Shown here: positions 11,635 through 24,186 of the stretch, piece by piece
How positions within the stretch are numbered: position 1 is the first letter of the stretch
How the letters are laid out: every line of letters begins with the position of its first letter
Assembly (NCBI RefSeq): GCF_032854445.1
Contig: NC_088296.1
Location: 6,253,435 to 6,317,434 of the forward strand
DNA from: Liolophura sinensis
Lineage: Eukaryota; Mollusca; Polyplacophora; Chitonida; Chitonidae
Direction of reading: 5' to 3'
Length of the DNA stretch: 64,000 nt
The notes under the pieces: model-generated
Seen by the model: only the letters and a program-made list of their open reading frames with translations
Told to the model about the DNA's origin: nothing
Database searches by the model: none
Translations under genes and position numbers: made by a program

Positions 11635-14135
11635 CATCGCCATCACGGGCTAAAATTCGTTGCTGAGTTCACATTGTTTACTTGTTTGTGGGAGCTAATT
11701 ATGCAAAGTTTCAAATGGATATGTTTAAGGTAGTATTTCTTAGGATAAGTTATGCTCATACCGAGCTTAAAAACGTGCTTACCTTAGATCAAACGGGTCA
11801 AAATTCATAAACTGCCGCTAAAATGACTTCATGTCCACGTGGGCTTTAATGACGACCTTGTTGTTGTAAATCGGCCTCGTTCTGATTCTGGACGCGACAT
11901 CATAGGTGGCAGCACCAGTATTATGGGTTTCTGAGAACTGTCCCATTTTGCCCCGAGGGTCCATTTTGCCCCACTTTCCCCTATATACGGAGTTGATGGT
12001 TTCCTAAATCTTCAAAAAAAAAAAAAAATACCAACTGACTGACTAGTAGAAAATTATACCACCAAAAACACGTCCGGATATTTAGTAGTTTTAATAACCG
12101 TTTTCTCTCCAGAAAGGAGCTATCCAATTCTACAAATAACATTTCGCTGATATTTTAGAGGATCTAAATCTAAATTTAGTATGCATCTAAGATGACAGAC
12201 AGTATATTTATTTGTTGCATTACCAAGTGGAATAAATATGTACTACACACATTTCTTTCTTTTTTTGACTCATTCAAGAGAGAAACAGACAATTCTTCAG
12301 TATGATGTTAAGCGGGAATCAAAGAAACAAACAATAAATAAACTGACAGCTTCTCTCTTGAATCTCAAAAGCTAGAAAAAACACGTTGGTAGTCGCGAGT
12401 AGATTTCTTGTATGAAGAAAGAAAAAAAGCCTTATTAGAAAGCGGTGATACCTTGCCAGTCACACAAAAGAAACATTTAACTGAAAAATGGTGTACTTTG
12501 AACTGATCACTTGTCCGTCTTCTTGGTTAGGCAAAGCCATATTGATCATGGAGCATCTTGTAAGAAATCTTGAGACTAAAACCGTTCTAAAAATCTCGGG
12601 TCGTCGCCATCGAAAAAAAAAACCAACAGAAAAAAGGAAATTCTTTTCTCTAGGAAATGACATACGTCACTGTACAGAAAACCGGTTCCATGATCCATTT
12701 GAAAAATAAGTCAGGTTCTTGTCCATGCAAATTTATTCTCCACAAAACAACTTTGTGCCATGGGAACACAGGCCTGTAATTACATCGGATATTTATTTCC
12801 CGCGCATTGAGCGTGACCTAAATGTTAATACTGTTACAGAGTGGTCTCCAATTAGCCCCTGATAGGCCTTAATAGAAAACGGACTAATTGGTCGCTTGTT
12901 TGTCAAAAACTGTCCACTTCCGGAAAGTACACCTCTGAATGTTTTGTATCAGTACGAACGTAGTGCTGATACACACACGTACAGTGAACTGGCCTTAACA
13001 AGACAGACTGCGATAAGAGAGAGATAAGACTGCAATTTGGACGCTGCGTGCGTGTAACGGTGACCTCTGAAGAACTGTGTTGCGAAGGAATCATAAAAAG
13101 TGTGAGAAAATTGCAGAATAACAAGAAGTGTCATGAACTGTCCGAATAAGTATCTCACACATGGACATGCGTCTAGGCTGTACATTTCTTACTAAAACTG
13201 TTCATCACACCGTATTATTTTAAGAAGCAAATTGCCATATGGTTCGTTTACCACTTACCAGTGGCAAATGTATTCTTACAACGTAATTATGTATTGTCTA
13301 AAATCATACTTCGTCAAGTTTTCAACAAAAAATACATCACCATTAACATACAAACACATGGCCCAATCGCCTAATCATGTACCAAACCAAAGGAAAAATC
13401 GCTCAATCAAACCAATTAATCAGTCACATTTACATACACATTTGTCTCCTTGACGAAGAGCCGGCTGATAGGTTATAAATGACAAGCCTTCTCACGGCAA
13501 AAGGATGAAGAAATTCCCTCTGTGAAGGTTAGAGAAAACATCAACAGATTGGGTAGTGGTATCTTGAATCACGAGAGCCTAATGACGGCTCATCCATAAT
13601 ATTCCCTCGTTTGTCATTGGACGTAATTAGTTCTCATGGTCACGTAAATCTCTCGAGGTAAAGCATTGATGAATACCGCCTGGAGTAGTCCTTTGTGGGA
13701 CTGTGTCTTGGACCGAAGAATTCGCCACGAAAACTAAACAATTGCAATCAGAAGCTTCGCGGATTGAGTGTTTACAGATCCGGAAAAAAACAGGGCTGAG
13801 ATAAACGACAGACATTCCTGAGCAAACCAGACAATCATCAGTATTAGATGACTGTGTATCACGCGTAAGCTTAATCTGTTTTCAGAATGGCCAACCTCAG
13901 AATGGGACCCATTATTAATTTACATCACAGAAGCTTCTGACCAGCTACCCCACCATCTTCCCTCGTGCTGTTGAATATGAACATCCACAACCTCTGGTGG
14001 ATGCTTTTCGTCATTGTTGATTACAGTCTGGGAACATAAGATTACAAATTCCCTCTTCTAACTATTTTGCTAATAGTTGTGGTGGAATAGGGACATATGA
14101 TACAAATCGCCAATGTTCGAGCACCAGCCGTCGAC

Positions 14136-14455
14136 GCAATGATAGAGTGAGTGAGGACTTAGGGTTTAACGTTGTAATTAACAATTTTTCAGTCATATGA
14201 CGACGAAGAAATCCATAAAATGCATGTAATGTGCCTCCTGGTTGCAGGACGGATTTCCACCGCTCTTTTATCTAGTGTTGTTTCACTGAGACACCTAACC
14301 GAAGGCAAGTAAGCCATAACACGCTAGCCATTATACAGATATGGGTCAACCAGTTGCATTATGCCCTTAATGCCAAGCGAGGAAGCTGCACCGGCCACTT
14401 TACAATTTCCGAAGCGAACGCTTAACCAACTGAGCCATCGGGCCCGGTCAATATA
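14136..14455 (-). repeat. SINE-2b with tRNA-like head
   Basis: Read on the minus strand, the head contains GATGGCTCAGTTGGTTAAGC, an A-box-like pol III promoter. It is followed by a body with 'gcaactggttgacccatat' and 'aggtgtctcagtgaaac', then the tail domain ATGACTGAAAAATTG and 'acgttaaac', and an ACTCACTC-type end. The body differs from the SINE-2 copy at 14955, but the tail domain is shared. It lies just beyond the end of block A. A 124-codon frame over it (14324-14698) is spurious. Confidence 0.85.
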
Positions 14456-14489
14456 ATAGAAGTGGGCTTCTAATACCTGTATAGGTAAT

Positions 14490-14550
14490 AACCTTGTGAC
14501 GATATGGCCGCAATATTGCCCAAGTTGGGATAAGCCAGACTCATTCATTC
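14490..14550 (+). repeat. Tail fragment of a dispersed retroposon (third tail type)
   Basis: It reads 'gtgacgatatggccgcaata', 'ttgccc', 'gataagcc' and then CATTCATTC. Confidence 0.65.
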
Positions 14551-14954
14551 CTACTAATTTTAAAGCGCAGCAGCCATTTACAACAGGATCATTCACACGA
14601 ATCCAAATGAGGTTAGTCATGTACTTAACGAAAGGCATGGCGATTGGCCTCTTCCTCATATGAACCAGACCGCAGACGTGGTGTTTGAAATTAAACAAAA
14701 GTCAAAGAAATAAATCAATCTTTCCTGGCTTGTACACAAAGTAGGAAAGGATGAATTTTTATTTTATCTTACGAATCTTTCACGTCTTTAACGTGATTAG
14801 AGATTATCCCAACGCTAGCCAGAAACACTTCTAACGTGCTCTGTTTCTCTTAAAACTCAGTCAAGGTCCCTACCGAATCTGGCTTTCATCAGTTGCACAT
14901 CAAACTGCACAAGTTCTCCTCACCGATATGTTGAATGTCAACACTATTGCATGG

Positions 14955-15310
14955 AATGAATGAATGAATACTTGGAGTTTAACGTCGTGCTGAGCAATTT
15001 TTCAGTCATATGACGACAAAGAGTCATTAGGTGTGTGTACATATACAGTGTCTTCTTGTGGCAGGGCGGGTCCATGCCGTCGAGGTACTGCCTTCAAGTA
15101 TCATGTTGAAGACACCGGACATGACATCCCACCCAGTGACCTTCTACTGACACCGGGCCAACCAGTCATGTTTACTTGCTCTAATCTCCCAGTGCAGAGA
15201 GCCAGTCGAGGTAGCAACAAATAGCATTTACCAAGTCTTTGGTATGACCCGAACCGGGTTTGATCCCGGGATCTCAAGACTTCGAGACGAACCCTCTAAC
15301 CATGAGGCCA
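14955..15310 (-). repeat. SINE-2, full-length copy
   Basis: On the minus strand the copy begins with a tRNA-like head ('tggcctcatggttagaggg', then the B-box-like 'gggatcaaacccggttcggg'). It continues through 'gactggttggcccggtgtca', 'gggatgtcatgtccggtgtc' and 'atgatacttgaaggcag', and ends in 'catatgactgaaaaattgct', 'cacgacgttaaactcc' and (ATTC)n. This is the typical structure of a tRNA-derived SINE. It is one insertion between blocks A and B and has no counterpart in C. I read the head as part of the SINE, not as a functional tRNA gene. Confidence 0.9.
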
Positions 15311-15429
15311 TAGAAGCGGTTTGGAAATGGAGGCCGACTACTGTTTTAAATGGACAACTTCATCAGCTTTTAAAAAAGAATAGTTCGTTGTCTTGGGTGA
15401 GGTCATATTTATTTAAACAAAAGTGGAAT

Positions 15430-17395
15430 GCTGGATAAATACACTTTCCGGCAGCCTGTAAAGATACCTTTCTGGATTAATCCACTCAGTCTGCGCACAA
15501 GTATATTGGTGTTTGTCCTTGTAAATGTTTCCTTGAGAAACCAGCAGCAAATGATGGCTCTATTAATAGAGACAGCATTTACATGTATTCACTGCGTCAT
15601 TTCGTTTACAATCCAAAGCTTTTAAAGCGTATCATAAAAAAACAACGACAACAACCAAAACTTAGCTTTTGTCATTGTTCTTTTAAAAAACACGTGTCAA
15701 GTAGATACATTTCCGCATTTTCACGGAGCATTTGCGTGAAGCGTCATTTTATAACATAAAAATATACACAGCTGTTGTTCAAACTTAAAACTGATATGAA
15801 GTAGAGGTATTTGTCGTTGGCGATAAGACTGACAGAATTATCCTTTAAGTGGGATGTAAACATGACACAAATAAGTGGACGTCTTGGGTACAAAATGCAA
15901 CTGACGAAGAACGCTAGTGTACACTCATTGACCTGTCCTTGTTTCCAGGGTGAACCATCATTCAAATATTTAAGATATACCCGAGATGCTTGGCCAAAAA
16001 ACATCCACATTCCCTAATCGAATCAAATTTTCTGCTTCTAACAACGATGACGTCAGTACATTTTGTTGACAGCTGAAGGATTCAGATCAACACGCACTTG
16101 GTGCTGACACACACACAATTACTAGGTCCGAACAAGAAGAAGAGTGCGATTTGAGTGATGACTGTAAAACCTTTTTGAGGTTGTTAAGAAGCTATGCCAG
16201 AGAAGTGAACAATCAGAATAAATATATTTGCTTAGGCTTTGTGGATCAAGACTAGCTGTGAGAGTAGCTCATAGTGCTTGTCGTCATTGATATGTTCAAT
16301 TCAACACTTGGGTGAAGTGTAGAAAGTTGAAGAAGAAACAAAAGAGGTGCATAGAAAGTACGGGTTAGGGTGGGGTTAATAAATAGTACGATGGGTGGTC
16401 AGGTAAACCTCACAGCCTACAGTCGTGTTACGGTGTACCAGATAATTCAAACATGATACACAGATGTTCTAATGACCATTTTAATAAATAAAATCGATAT
16501 ATCGATATGTGCGAGTTTGTAACTATACAGGTCTCGGATACAGCGTGTGGACTCTTTGATACATGGGCAGCATAAACCAGGTGAAAGATTGAAGAAGGGC
16601 AAGGATTGAAGACGGAATGGCTCACAGAACAAAGTTAACATCTGCAGTAACATATCAATAAATCAGGCAATCACTTAATCAGTCTATTGTGTATAATAGC
16701 AGGGATCCACTACAGGATAAACTTCTCAATCACACCAATCAATCAGGGTAACATGAACACCTATCTCTTTTACGAACAACTCACTGACAGTCTACAAATT
16801 TTCAAATCTTGCCACGGTGAAAACATGTGAACTAGAAGAGAACCCTCCACTGTGAAGATGAGAAAAAAACAACAACGGCAGATTAGGTCGATTGGGATGA
16901 AAAACGTCAAGGTAATCACAGTTCATTCATAATACCCTCGCATGTGTCAATGAACGTAATTAGTTACCATGGTTTTGTGGAAAATTCGGTAAATCTTTCG
17001 CTATGACACGTTGTAGTCCTAGATGTGTCGCTGCCCTAAACCCACAAAATTCGCGACGAAAACTAACCAGTAGATATCAGAAGCGTATGCAATTGAGAGT
17101 TTAGAGATCTGGTAAATCATGACTGAAATAAATGACAGAAGTGCCTGAGTAAACAATACAAATTTGTTTCACAGAAGCCTCTTATCCGTTCCCCTCGCCG
17201 CACGCCACCCCACCCTGGCTCTGTTCAGTATCAAGGTCTTCGTTCTCTGGCTGATGTTTTTCATTGATTGCAGCACGTTATTGATGGATACAACCTGAGG
17301 ACAAAAGATTACAGATTGCCCCTTCAGGCTGTTTGTTAATAGAGGTTGTGTAATTGTGACATCTAATAGGAATGACAAACAACTTTCTGGGATTT
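15430..17395. repeat. Segmental duplication block B (internally deleted)
   Basis: 15500-15700 matches A near 10570-10740 and C near 20130-20280 ('tttcctgagaaaccagcagca' type, 'ctcaaagcttttaaa'). 16050-16200 matches A at about 12930-13080 and C at 22655-22800 ('gacgtcagtacattttgttg'). 16900-17395 matches A at 13590-14100 and C at 23390-23890 ('gaacgtaattagtt', 'gattacag', 'acatctaataggaat'). The part of A between about 11.3 and 12.9 kb is missing. No gene is seen. Confidence 0.75.
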
Positions 17396-18109
17396 ATGTG
17401 TAGCACCGTACAAAAAGAACGTTTCACTTATATGGCGTCTGTCAGATTGATGTACAACCAGGAAACACCGACTGAAACATAACATCTCAAACTTCTTCAG
17501 TGTAGTAACACCAAGGCTTTAATGCGTGTTTTTACAAAAGTTTTGGATGAACTTGTATTCTTGAAAAAAAAAAAAGAAAAACAGCGTGTTCTTATTGTCA
17601 GTACTTTGTTAAGTATTGTTAATGAATTATTTGGTGTGCTCGCAGTAAGTATCTATGTAATAAGTTCACAGATTTAAGTCAAATAAGACAGTATTTTTAA
17701 GACATTCATTTAGAATTCGTCAACCCTGCTATGGACGGGGAGTTCGGATGTATAAGTACTATATCCATTCTAACGGAATGGGACATCACATAAATTCCTG
17801 CACAAAAACATTCCTTTAAAGTACTTCAAAAAAGCAGCACTTGAGTTACTGTTGTTGTCAGGAATGCAGTCAATCTTAGTCGGGTAGCATGGCCGAAATC
17901 CAAAAAATTTCTTCCAAATGAAATTTGGAGGAAGTGCACTCAAGCCTCGTCATGATTCACGGCTGGTTCATAAGAAAAGTTAAAGGCCTCGCACTAATTG
18001 CACTCTGGTTTCTGCCATGCCCTCCGTCGTGTAAGTGAAAAAGGTGTAGTGGATGTCATTAAAGAACAATCAGGTTAAGAGAGGAACACAATGTCGACCA
18101 ACTCTATGA

Positions 18110-18600
18110 TGTCATTTTGGTGGATGTATCTCGGTGTCTTCCTTCCTTACACCAGCTCTGTCTCCTCTCCTGTCGATGGCATGGTCTGCTGACACATGGT
18201 CAAATGCCAACACAGGATTGGCAAAGTCCTAAATCCTTCACAGCCTTGCGTTGTATTATCATAAATATCCAGTGCCACAAACATACAACAACGTGTTATT
18301 CTGTCTACGCATGATTAAATGGAGTTCTCATGCATACAAAATAAACCGAACTTACTGCCTATATATTGTGAAGGAAGAAAGTTACAAACCAATTGTGTAT
18401 AATGCTCACAGCGCCACCGAATAAGTACAATGATAGGTCTTGAGAGATTGTAAGGCACAACCGGTAACAGAATCACCTGGATAAATATGATGTTCACTGG
18501 GGGTGATCTGTGTGCCCACGCGGAATATGACTTCACAAAAAATATGTGTCATTGTTTAGTCACTAGATAGCTATAATCTATTTCGTTTAGAGAGTCGCCT
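18110..18600. repeat. Upstream part of segmental duplication, related to 5060-5640
   Basis: It is the counterpart of 5060-5640 ('gtctcctctcctgtcg', 'gcatggtctgctgacac', 'gtgttattctgtctacgc'). It lies only about 80 bp before block C. Confidence 0.7.
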
Positions 18601-18780
18601 ATATTCAGCTCTCTGTAAAATGAGTTCTTGCAATCGAAACCGAGCTTATGGACTTTAACATTATGAATTATGTTGCTGACTTATTGAATTAAATACACTC
18701 TTTTCAACTTTTCAAATTGGCGTTTGTAAAAAAATCAAAAGACGATACTGTACATGCACTTTTACAGGCGCGTGCATGTG

Positions 18781-18895
18781 ACTACGAGACTGGCTGTAAA
18801 TTTAGCCAGAAGCTTATATAACTACAAGACTGGCTGTAAATTTAGTCAGAAGCTTATGTAACTACGAAACTGGCTGTAAATTAAGTCAGAAGAGA
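18781..18895 (+). repeat. 40-bp tandem repeat, 3 copies
   Basis: 'tggctgtaaa' starts at 18791, 18831 and 18871, an exact 40-bp period, with 'aactacgagac' and 'ttagtcagaagctta' in each unit. Block A has one copy only (near 9326-9350), so the expansion happened in C. Confidence 0.92.
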
Positions 18896-19150
18896 GCTGT
18901 TCATCTATTGAAAAGTGCTCTACATTCCAGACTATCAGCAAATTTTACTATCCAAATACGCCGTTCGATATAGTACCAAATCGATTTTTCCGGTGCAAAC
19001 AGACGGCTCCAATGTATCCCTCTCTTGTGATGAATCGCATACTTTCCTACACTAGGGAGTAGGAACTAGGTGTATCATTCACGTTAAAAGTACACCATGG
19101 TTGTCGGAGCGAGAACGTTTGGTCAATAAGCCATAAATCCGGTCGCCATC

Positions 19151-19365
19151 AAAACGTCTGGCAGATACGACTGAGCTTTGTACGCATCATTACTTTAAGT
19201 AAGCAATGGGTTGTTCAGGAAGGATTTGGTGATTCAGAAGCCTCATGGAAATGCGGGTATAGCAAAGGCTGTCAAAGGAGTTCACGGTCCCGATTTACAA
19301 ACTACTGTACGTTGCGGCAAGATGTGTTATATGGAAACACAAGTTTGGACATCTTGCTGTTTTAG
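19151..19365. other. Highly conserved island, partner of 9623-9837
   Basis: The first 89 bp are the same as in block A. The frame starting at 19153 is open here too and extends upstream to a TAG at 19060, but it has no convincing start codon and the changes relative to A are mostly non-silent. It is described under the partner entry. Confidence 0.7.
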
Positions 19366-20422
19366 ACCCCATGGTGTCAGCAGCTGAATACGGGTAACAT
19401 GAATTGCCCTTAATAGTGTAGATATATATAATATGAAGTCCAGGTTTCCATTGTCAATTTTGCTTTTTCTTACATGGGAACATTTCACAAAAATATTGAC
19501 AAGAACACAAAGGGTAGTAAACGTTACGTGGCGTCAGTAGTAAAACACATTATTGATATCTAACGGTTTTTGCCATGAAGGTTTTACCTATTGTTTAGCA
19601 TAATTATAAGAGTGGATGGCAAGACGTCATATACAGTATTAAGTATTCACACATATATAAAACGCCAGCTTAATCTAAAGGATTGAATTCGTGTTTAAAA
19701 GTATAAGCGTAATATACTTTAATGATTAATATCGGTTACCAGTTCGTATTGTAATATCGGAGAATTTTTTTAATAATGAATATCGAGGCACTTTTCGGTT
19801 TATTTTAAATAAATAAAGTAAGACTATAGTTGATAATCTCCTTTGGGAAAGGAAATCAAATTTTTGCCCGTTGTAATAGAAATGAAAATTCAAAAAAAAA
19901 AAGCCGAAGTAGTTTATTGAAAATATTTTTTCCCTAAGAGCAAAAGCCATCTGGCAAATGTTTTTTTTTCTTTGTTTTTTTTTTTTTTTTTTCGTTTTAT
20001 TTGTTTCCGGAGATATTTTTTTTTACTTAAGCTATATAAAAGGTTTGAGAATTAGAAATGGGATGTATAAAAATAGCTTTATTTAACAGTCAATCCACAA
20101 GAGAAGTTCCTGACTTAGTCCCGAGTACACAGTTATTTGCGTTTACCCATATTTTCTTGAGAAGCCAGCAGCAAAAACACATTTCTATAATTACAGTTGT
20201 CATTTCATCCTTCTATTATTCCTTTTAGATCTCAAAGCTTTTAAACTTATCTCAAACAAAGCAACCGAAATGTACGCAGTCTTGCTTCCGACATCCGGAT
20301 CGCCACATAAGCAGGAGCTCAAGTAAAACCTGAATACATTGATTTTTTTTAGCATATCGTTATATTGGGCAAAATATTACCCGAATGTTGTGGGGTGGTG
20401 GCGATGTGATGGGGTACGAATA

Positions 20423-20442
20423 GGTGTGTGTGTGTGTGTGTG
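20423..20442. repeat. (GT)n microsatellite
   Basis: About ten GT dinucleotides inside block C. Confidence 0.95.
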
Positions 20443-20550
20443 GATGTGAGCAGACGGGAGGGGGACTCTTGGATACCAAGAAATCGGACATATATTTAAA
20501 AAAATGTCCTGCGTCACATTATGACCTGCTAATATACACAGCTGACACAA

Positions 20551-20583
20551 ATTGGGGGGGGGGGAGGGGGAGGGGGGGAGGTG
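20551..20583 (+). repeat. G-rich run
   Basis: Runs of 9, 5 and 7 G separated by single A residues. Block A has no such run at the parallel place near 10855. Confidence 0.9.
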
Positions 20584-21773
20584 TTTGTAAGATAGTTGGA
20601 GATGAGCATGGCCATGTATATGCGAACTATTCTAAATTTAAATGCGGCGTATACACCTTTGAAACAGCTACTTTGGAAGTAAATATATTGCTTTTGAAAT
20701 GCATCTCCCCTACAGGTTTGAACTGTCAGTAGGCCTATAACAGTTATATCCAGAAAAGAACCAAACCAGGTTAAATCGGTGTAAAATGAACATAATAAAG
20801 ATAAACTCAAACCACATCTGTAATTTGTTACGAAGCCACATATACCCAGTTTCAATTCAATATGATAAAAGCTTTCGGTAAATAAACTTTTCAAATATCC
20901 AAGGCAGGTGAAAAATAGCCATTCTTTTGTAGAAAATGGATCAAACCAGCTTTACGTGTAACTCGTCATAATAACGCTTTGTACAAAGTTTCAATTCAGT
21001 ACTATGAACCATTATAATAAAGAAGAGTTTGGAGTTACGGACTTAGTGGGAATGGTCACTTACTAGTTAACATATATGTTCTCTTGAGAGGTGTTCTCTT
21101 CGTGGCCGCTCAGTCACTGACCAAAAAAGTGACAGACCTGAGCCCTGCTTTTGCTGACTCTAATGTGTGTTTACAGGCAAAGAAAACACTAACCTGAATT
21201 ATATATCAGATGACCACAAAATAATTGGATTTACATTTTAGAATTTTTTCAACCAAGCAAAATATATCTGAAACTTTGGATTCTATGGTAGCCTTTTCTG
21301 GCCTTACTGGGAAAATTTTTTTTGCCTCTTAACACACATAGACTGCTATATTTCATCATTCAAATTGCATATACATATACAAGAAGTTCTATGAATGCAT
21401 TCGACGAATGGACATTGAAATGAGCTATTCAAACCAAAAGTATGAATGTGGTGTCACTTCTGGATCACTACCTGCCTGCTTGAGGATCTGATTTTTTAAA
21501 ACCACTTTTCGAAAAAACAAAAAGAATTAAACTATTTCCCGGACAGTGTTTAGTGTCTTTCACCTGATATATACTTCATTTTAGTGTTTTCTTTGTCTTT
21601 AAGTACGGACGTTGATCAGCTAATTGACGAACAAGATGTGGTTTACTCCGGGCACCCCGCCACTTAACAAAACCGCCGTCTTATACTCAAAATAAAAGCG
21701 TTCATATCGTCAAATTCAGTTTAAATATATATTCATATCTATTATAGATAGTTATGATGGTTTCCTAAATATT

Positions 21774-21916
21774 CAACCAGCAGCCTGCGGATGATCGTGG
21801 CTTTCCCTCGGGAAATGCCCGGTTTCCTCCCATCATGATGCTAGCCGCCGTCGTATAAGTGAGATATTCGTGAGTACGGAGTAAAACACCAATCAAATCA
21901 ATAAAAAATAAATAGT
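21774..21916 (+). repeat. SINE-1, 5'-truncated
   Basis: It begins inside the body at 'cagcctgcggatgatcgtgg', keeps the conserved 3' domain ('gccgccgtcgtataagtga', 'agtaaaacaccaatcaaat') and an AAAT-type tail. The insertion interrupts block C. The parallel place in block A (about 12010) has a poly-A and no SINE, so the insertion is younger than the duplication. Confidence 0.88.
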
Positions 21917-23927
21917 CAAAACTTACCAGCAGACAGTGACACTGTCGAGTACAAAGTTGTATCACCAAAAACTCGTCCAGATATTTTGTAATTTTAATAC
22001 CCGTTTTCTATCCAGAAAGGAGATATGCAATTCCACAAATAATCTACTGAGTGTGTTGTGCACCAAATAAATAAATTAATTAACTGCTTCTCTCTTGGAT
22101 AAATGTAAACATAGACAGAAACCTGAGACGTCGCAGGTAGATTCCTGGTGTGAAAAAAAGAAAACATTACTCGAAGTTTGCGTGGTCACAAACAAGTAAC
22201 TGAATGAAATTAAGTTTTAAACTGATCAGTTGTTGGTGTTGTTGGCTTCTAGAAGAAAAATAACAACCGTCCATTTCCTCGTATTAATGATACAAGTTCT
22301 AGCGAATCCTGGGCTTGAAGTGTTGTAGTAAACGACAGAAAATATAATGAAAAGGTCGAAATAATAAAAAAACGGAAAAGAAAAAAAAAATCTCCCTCAT
22401 TTCAAGAAATCGAACTCGTCACTAAAAAAAGAATCAGTTCCCCACTCCACGAGGTTCTTGTCCTTGCAAATTTATTCTCCACAAAACAACTTTGGGTCAT
22501 GGAAACACAGTTCTGTGATTACCCCGGGTGTTTATTTACCTCGCCTTGAGCGTGACCTAAATGTTGATACTGCCCCAGAGGGGCCTCAAATTAGGCCATC
22601 TAATGGGAGATTGACAAATTGACCACTTGTTTGTTAAAGGTTGCCACTTCCAGGACACCTATGACGTCAGTACATTTTGTTGGCTGAGAAACATTTCATA
22701 CGAGCAGGCACGTGGTGATGGCACGCATACACGCCGAATTGGCCAGATCAACAGCACTTCCGATGAAGAATGCGATTTAGTTGCTGAATACATGTGACGG
22801 CAAGCTCTGACCGTGTGATGAAGCAATATAATACGTGTGATGAGCATTAAAAATAAATATCTCAGTGAAAGAAATACGTCGAGTGATCTCCCTGACCCAC
22901 TCAAATTTTCTGAGGGGATAACGTATGGGCCATGCTCCACATATTACAATGTCGTCAGCACCGTCGTAAAACATTGCTTTGCGATTTCTTTCATGCCCGA
23001 AAAAGCATTTCACTTGTAAGATATACACTATCGAGTCTGTCTTTGTTGCCAGTATTGAGAATATGGCTGATAACCCTCAAAAATCTAAATGTTATTTACT
23101 GATTTTCGATTACACGATGGTTATGGGTAGATCAAACCCAGCAGATCCTCAGTATACGGTTTAGTATATTGTATAAGATATATACTAGATCAAAGGTTGT
23201 ACCTCTCTAGTAAACCAAAAAATCAGATCAATCAATCACATGATTATCTATCTGTTTGGCGAACAATTTGGTAAGTAGTAAATTACAAAACTTCCTGAGG
23301 GGAGAAGGTGAAGAACTTTTCGGTGTGAAGGCGAAAAAAAAAACATTGGCAGATTGGGTTCTGCTACCTTAAGTAACACCAGCCTAATGACATTTCATTC
23401 ATGATATCCTCTCATGCGTCATTGGACGTAATTAGTTGCCATGTTTACGGTAAATCTCTCGCGATAACGCTATGGATACCGTCTGGAGTAGTCTCAGATC
23501 TAACGCTGTACCGAATTCGCATGAAAACTATCCAGTTGTTATCAGACGGCTCGGCAATGGAGTGTTTACAGATCCAGAAGAACATGACTGAGATAAACGA
23601 CAGACGTTCGTGAGCAAACCAGTGTTAGATGACCACGTATCACGCGTAACCTCAATCTGTCTTCAGAATTAACTACATCAGCCTTGACGCCGTTGGGTAA
23701 TATACGCCACGAAAGCGTCTGATCCGCTACTTGTCCTTGTTGTGCTGTTCGGTATCAAGGCCTTCGACCTCTCTGATATTTGTCGTGATTGTAGAACTTA
23801 TTGATCAGTACAGCCCGAGAACACAAGATTACACAGTGTCCCTTCAGGCTGTTTTGCAAATAGACGTTGGGGAATGGGGACATCTGATAGGAATTACCGA
23901 TGTTCGCACACAGACGTCAGTAGTGAA

Positions 23928-24135
23928 TAAATTTATTTATTTCATTGGTGTTTTACGACGTACTCAAGAGCCAGGGGCAAACCGAAGACCATCCGCAGAT
24001 TGCTGGAAGACCTTTTCGCGTTCAACGGGAGAGGAAGCCAGCATGAGCATGACTTGAATTCACAGCGACAGCATTGGTGAGAGGCTCCTGGGCCATTGCG
24101 CCGCGCGTGCTGACCACCTCGGCAACAGAGACCCT
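23928..24135 (-). repeat. SINE-1, nearly full length with internal deletion
   Basis: The tail (TTTATTTATTTC) and 3' domain are at the left, the body has 'gagaggaagccagcatgagc', and the tRNA-like head ends at 'tcggcaacagagaccc'. Part of the conserved domain between 'actcaaga' and 'aaaccg' is missing. The copy begins within 20 bp of the end of block C. Confidence 0.85.
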
Positions 24136-24186
24136 CCCCCCACCCCTCGCCAAAAAATGGACGTGAAATTCCAAATGTATTTGTGT

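Larger units (their letters stand above)
9130..14121. repeat. Segmental duplication block A
   Basis: Collinear with 18680-23912 (block C), and in part with 15430-17395 (block B). Matching anchors in order include 9689/19217 ('caggaaggatttggtgattc'), 10600/20168 ('gcagcaaa-acacattt'), 11370/21070 ('acatgtgttctctt'), 12725/22457 ('tgcaaatttattctccac'), 13605/23415 ('gtcattggacgtaattagtt') and a common end near 14121/23912 ('atgttcg-caccag' and 'atgttcgcacaca'). The offset is about 9.5-9.8 kb. I see no gene in it. Open frames are short and not kept in the partner block. Confidence 0.85.
18680..23912. repeat. Segmental duplication block C
   Basis: Collinear with block A. Its private features are a 40-bp triplication (18781-18895), a G-rich run (20551-20583), about 0.4 kb without a match (around 21190-21600) and a SINE-1 insertion (21774-21916). 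It ends at the same place as A, within 'atgttcgcacac', directly before another SINE-1. Its short open frames are not maintained in A or B. Confidence 0.85.

Noticed and set aside
11935-11985. Repeated 'cattttgcccc' motif
   Set aside because: Two copies only, 20-25 bp apart. Too little to call a tandem array or a regulatory site.
15240-15310. tRNA-like sequence on the minus strand
   Set aside because: It is the head of a full SINE-2 that continues into the SINE body and tail. The cloverleaf is decayed. The same applies to the SINE-1 heads near 26490, 29940, 33160, 36095, 38120, 43490 and 54360.
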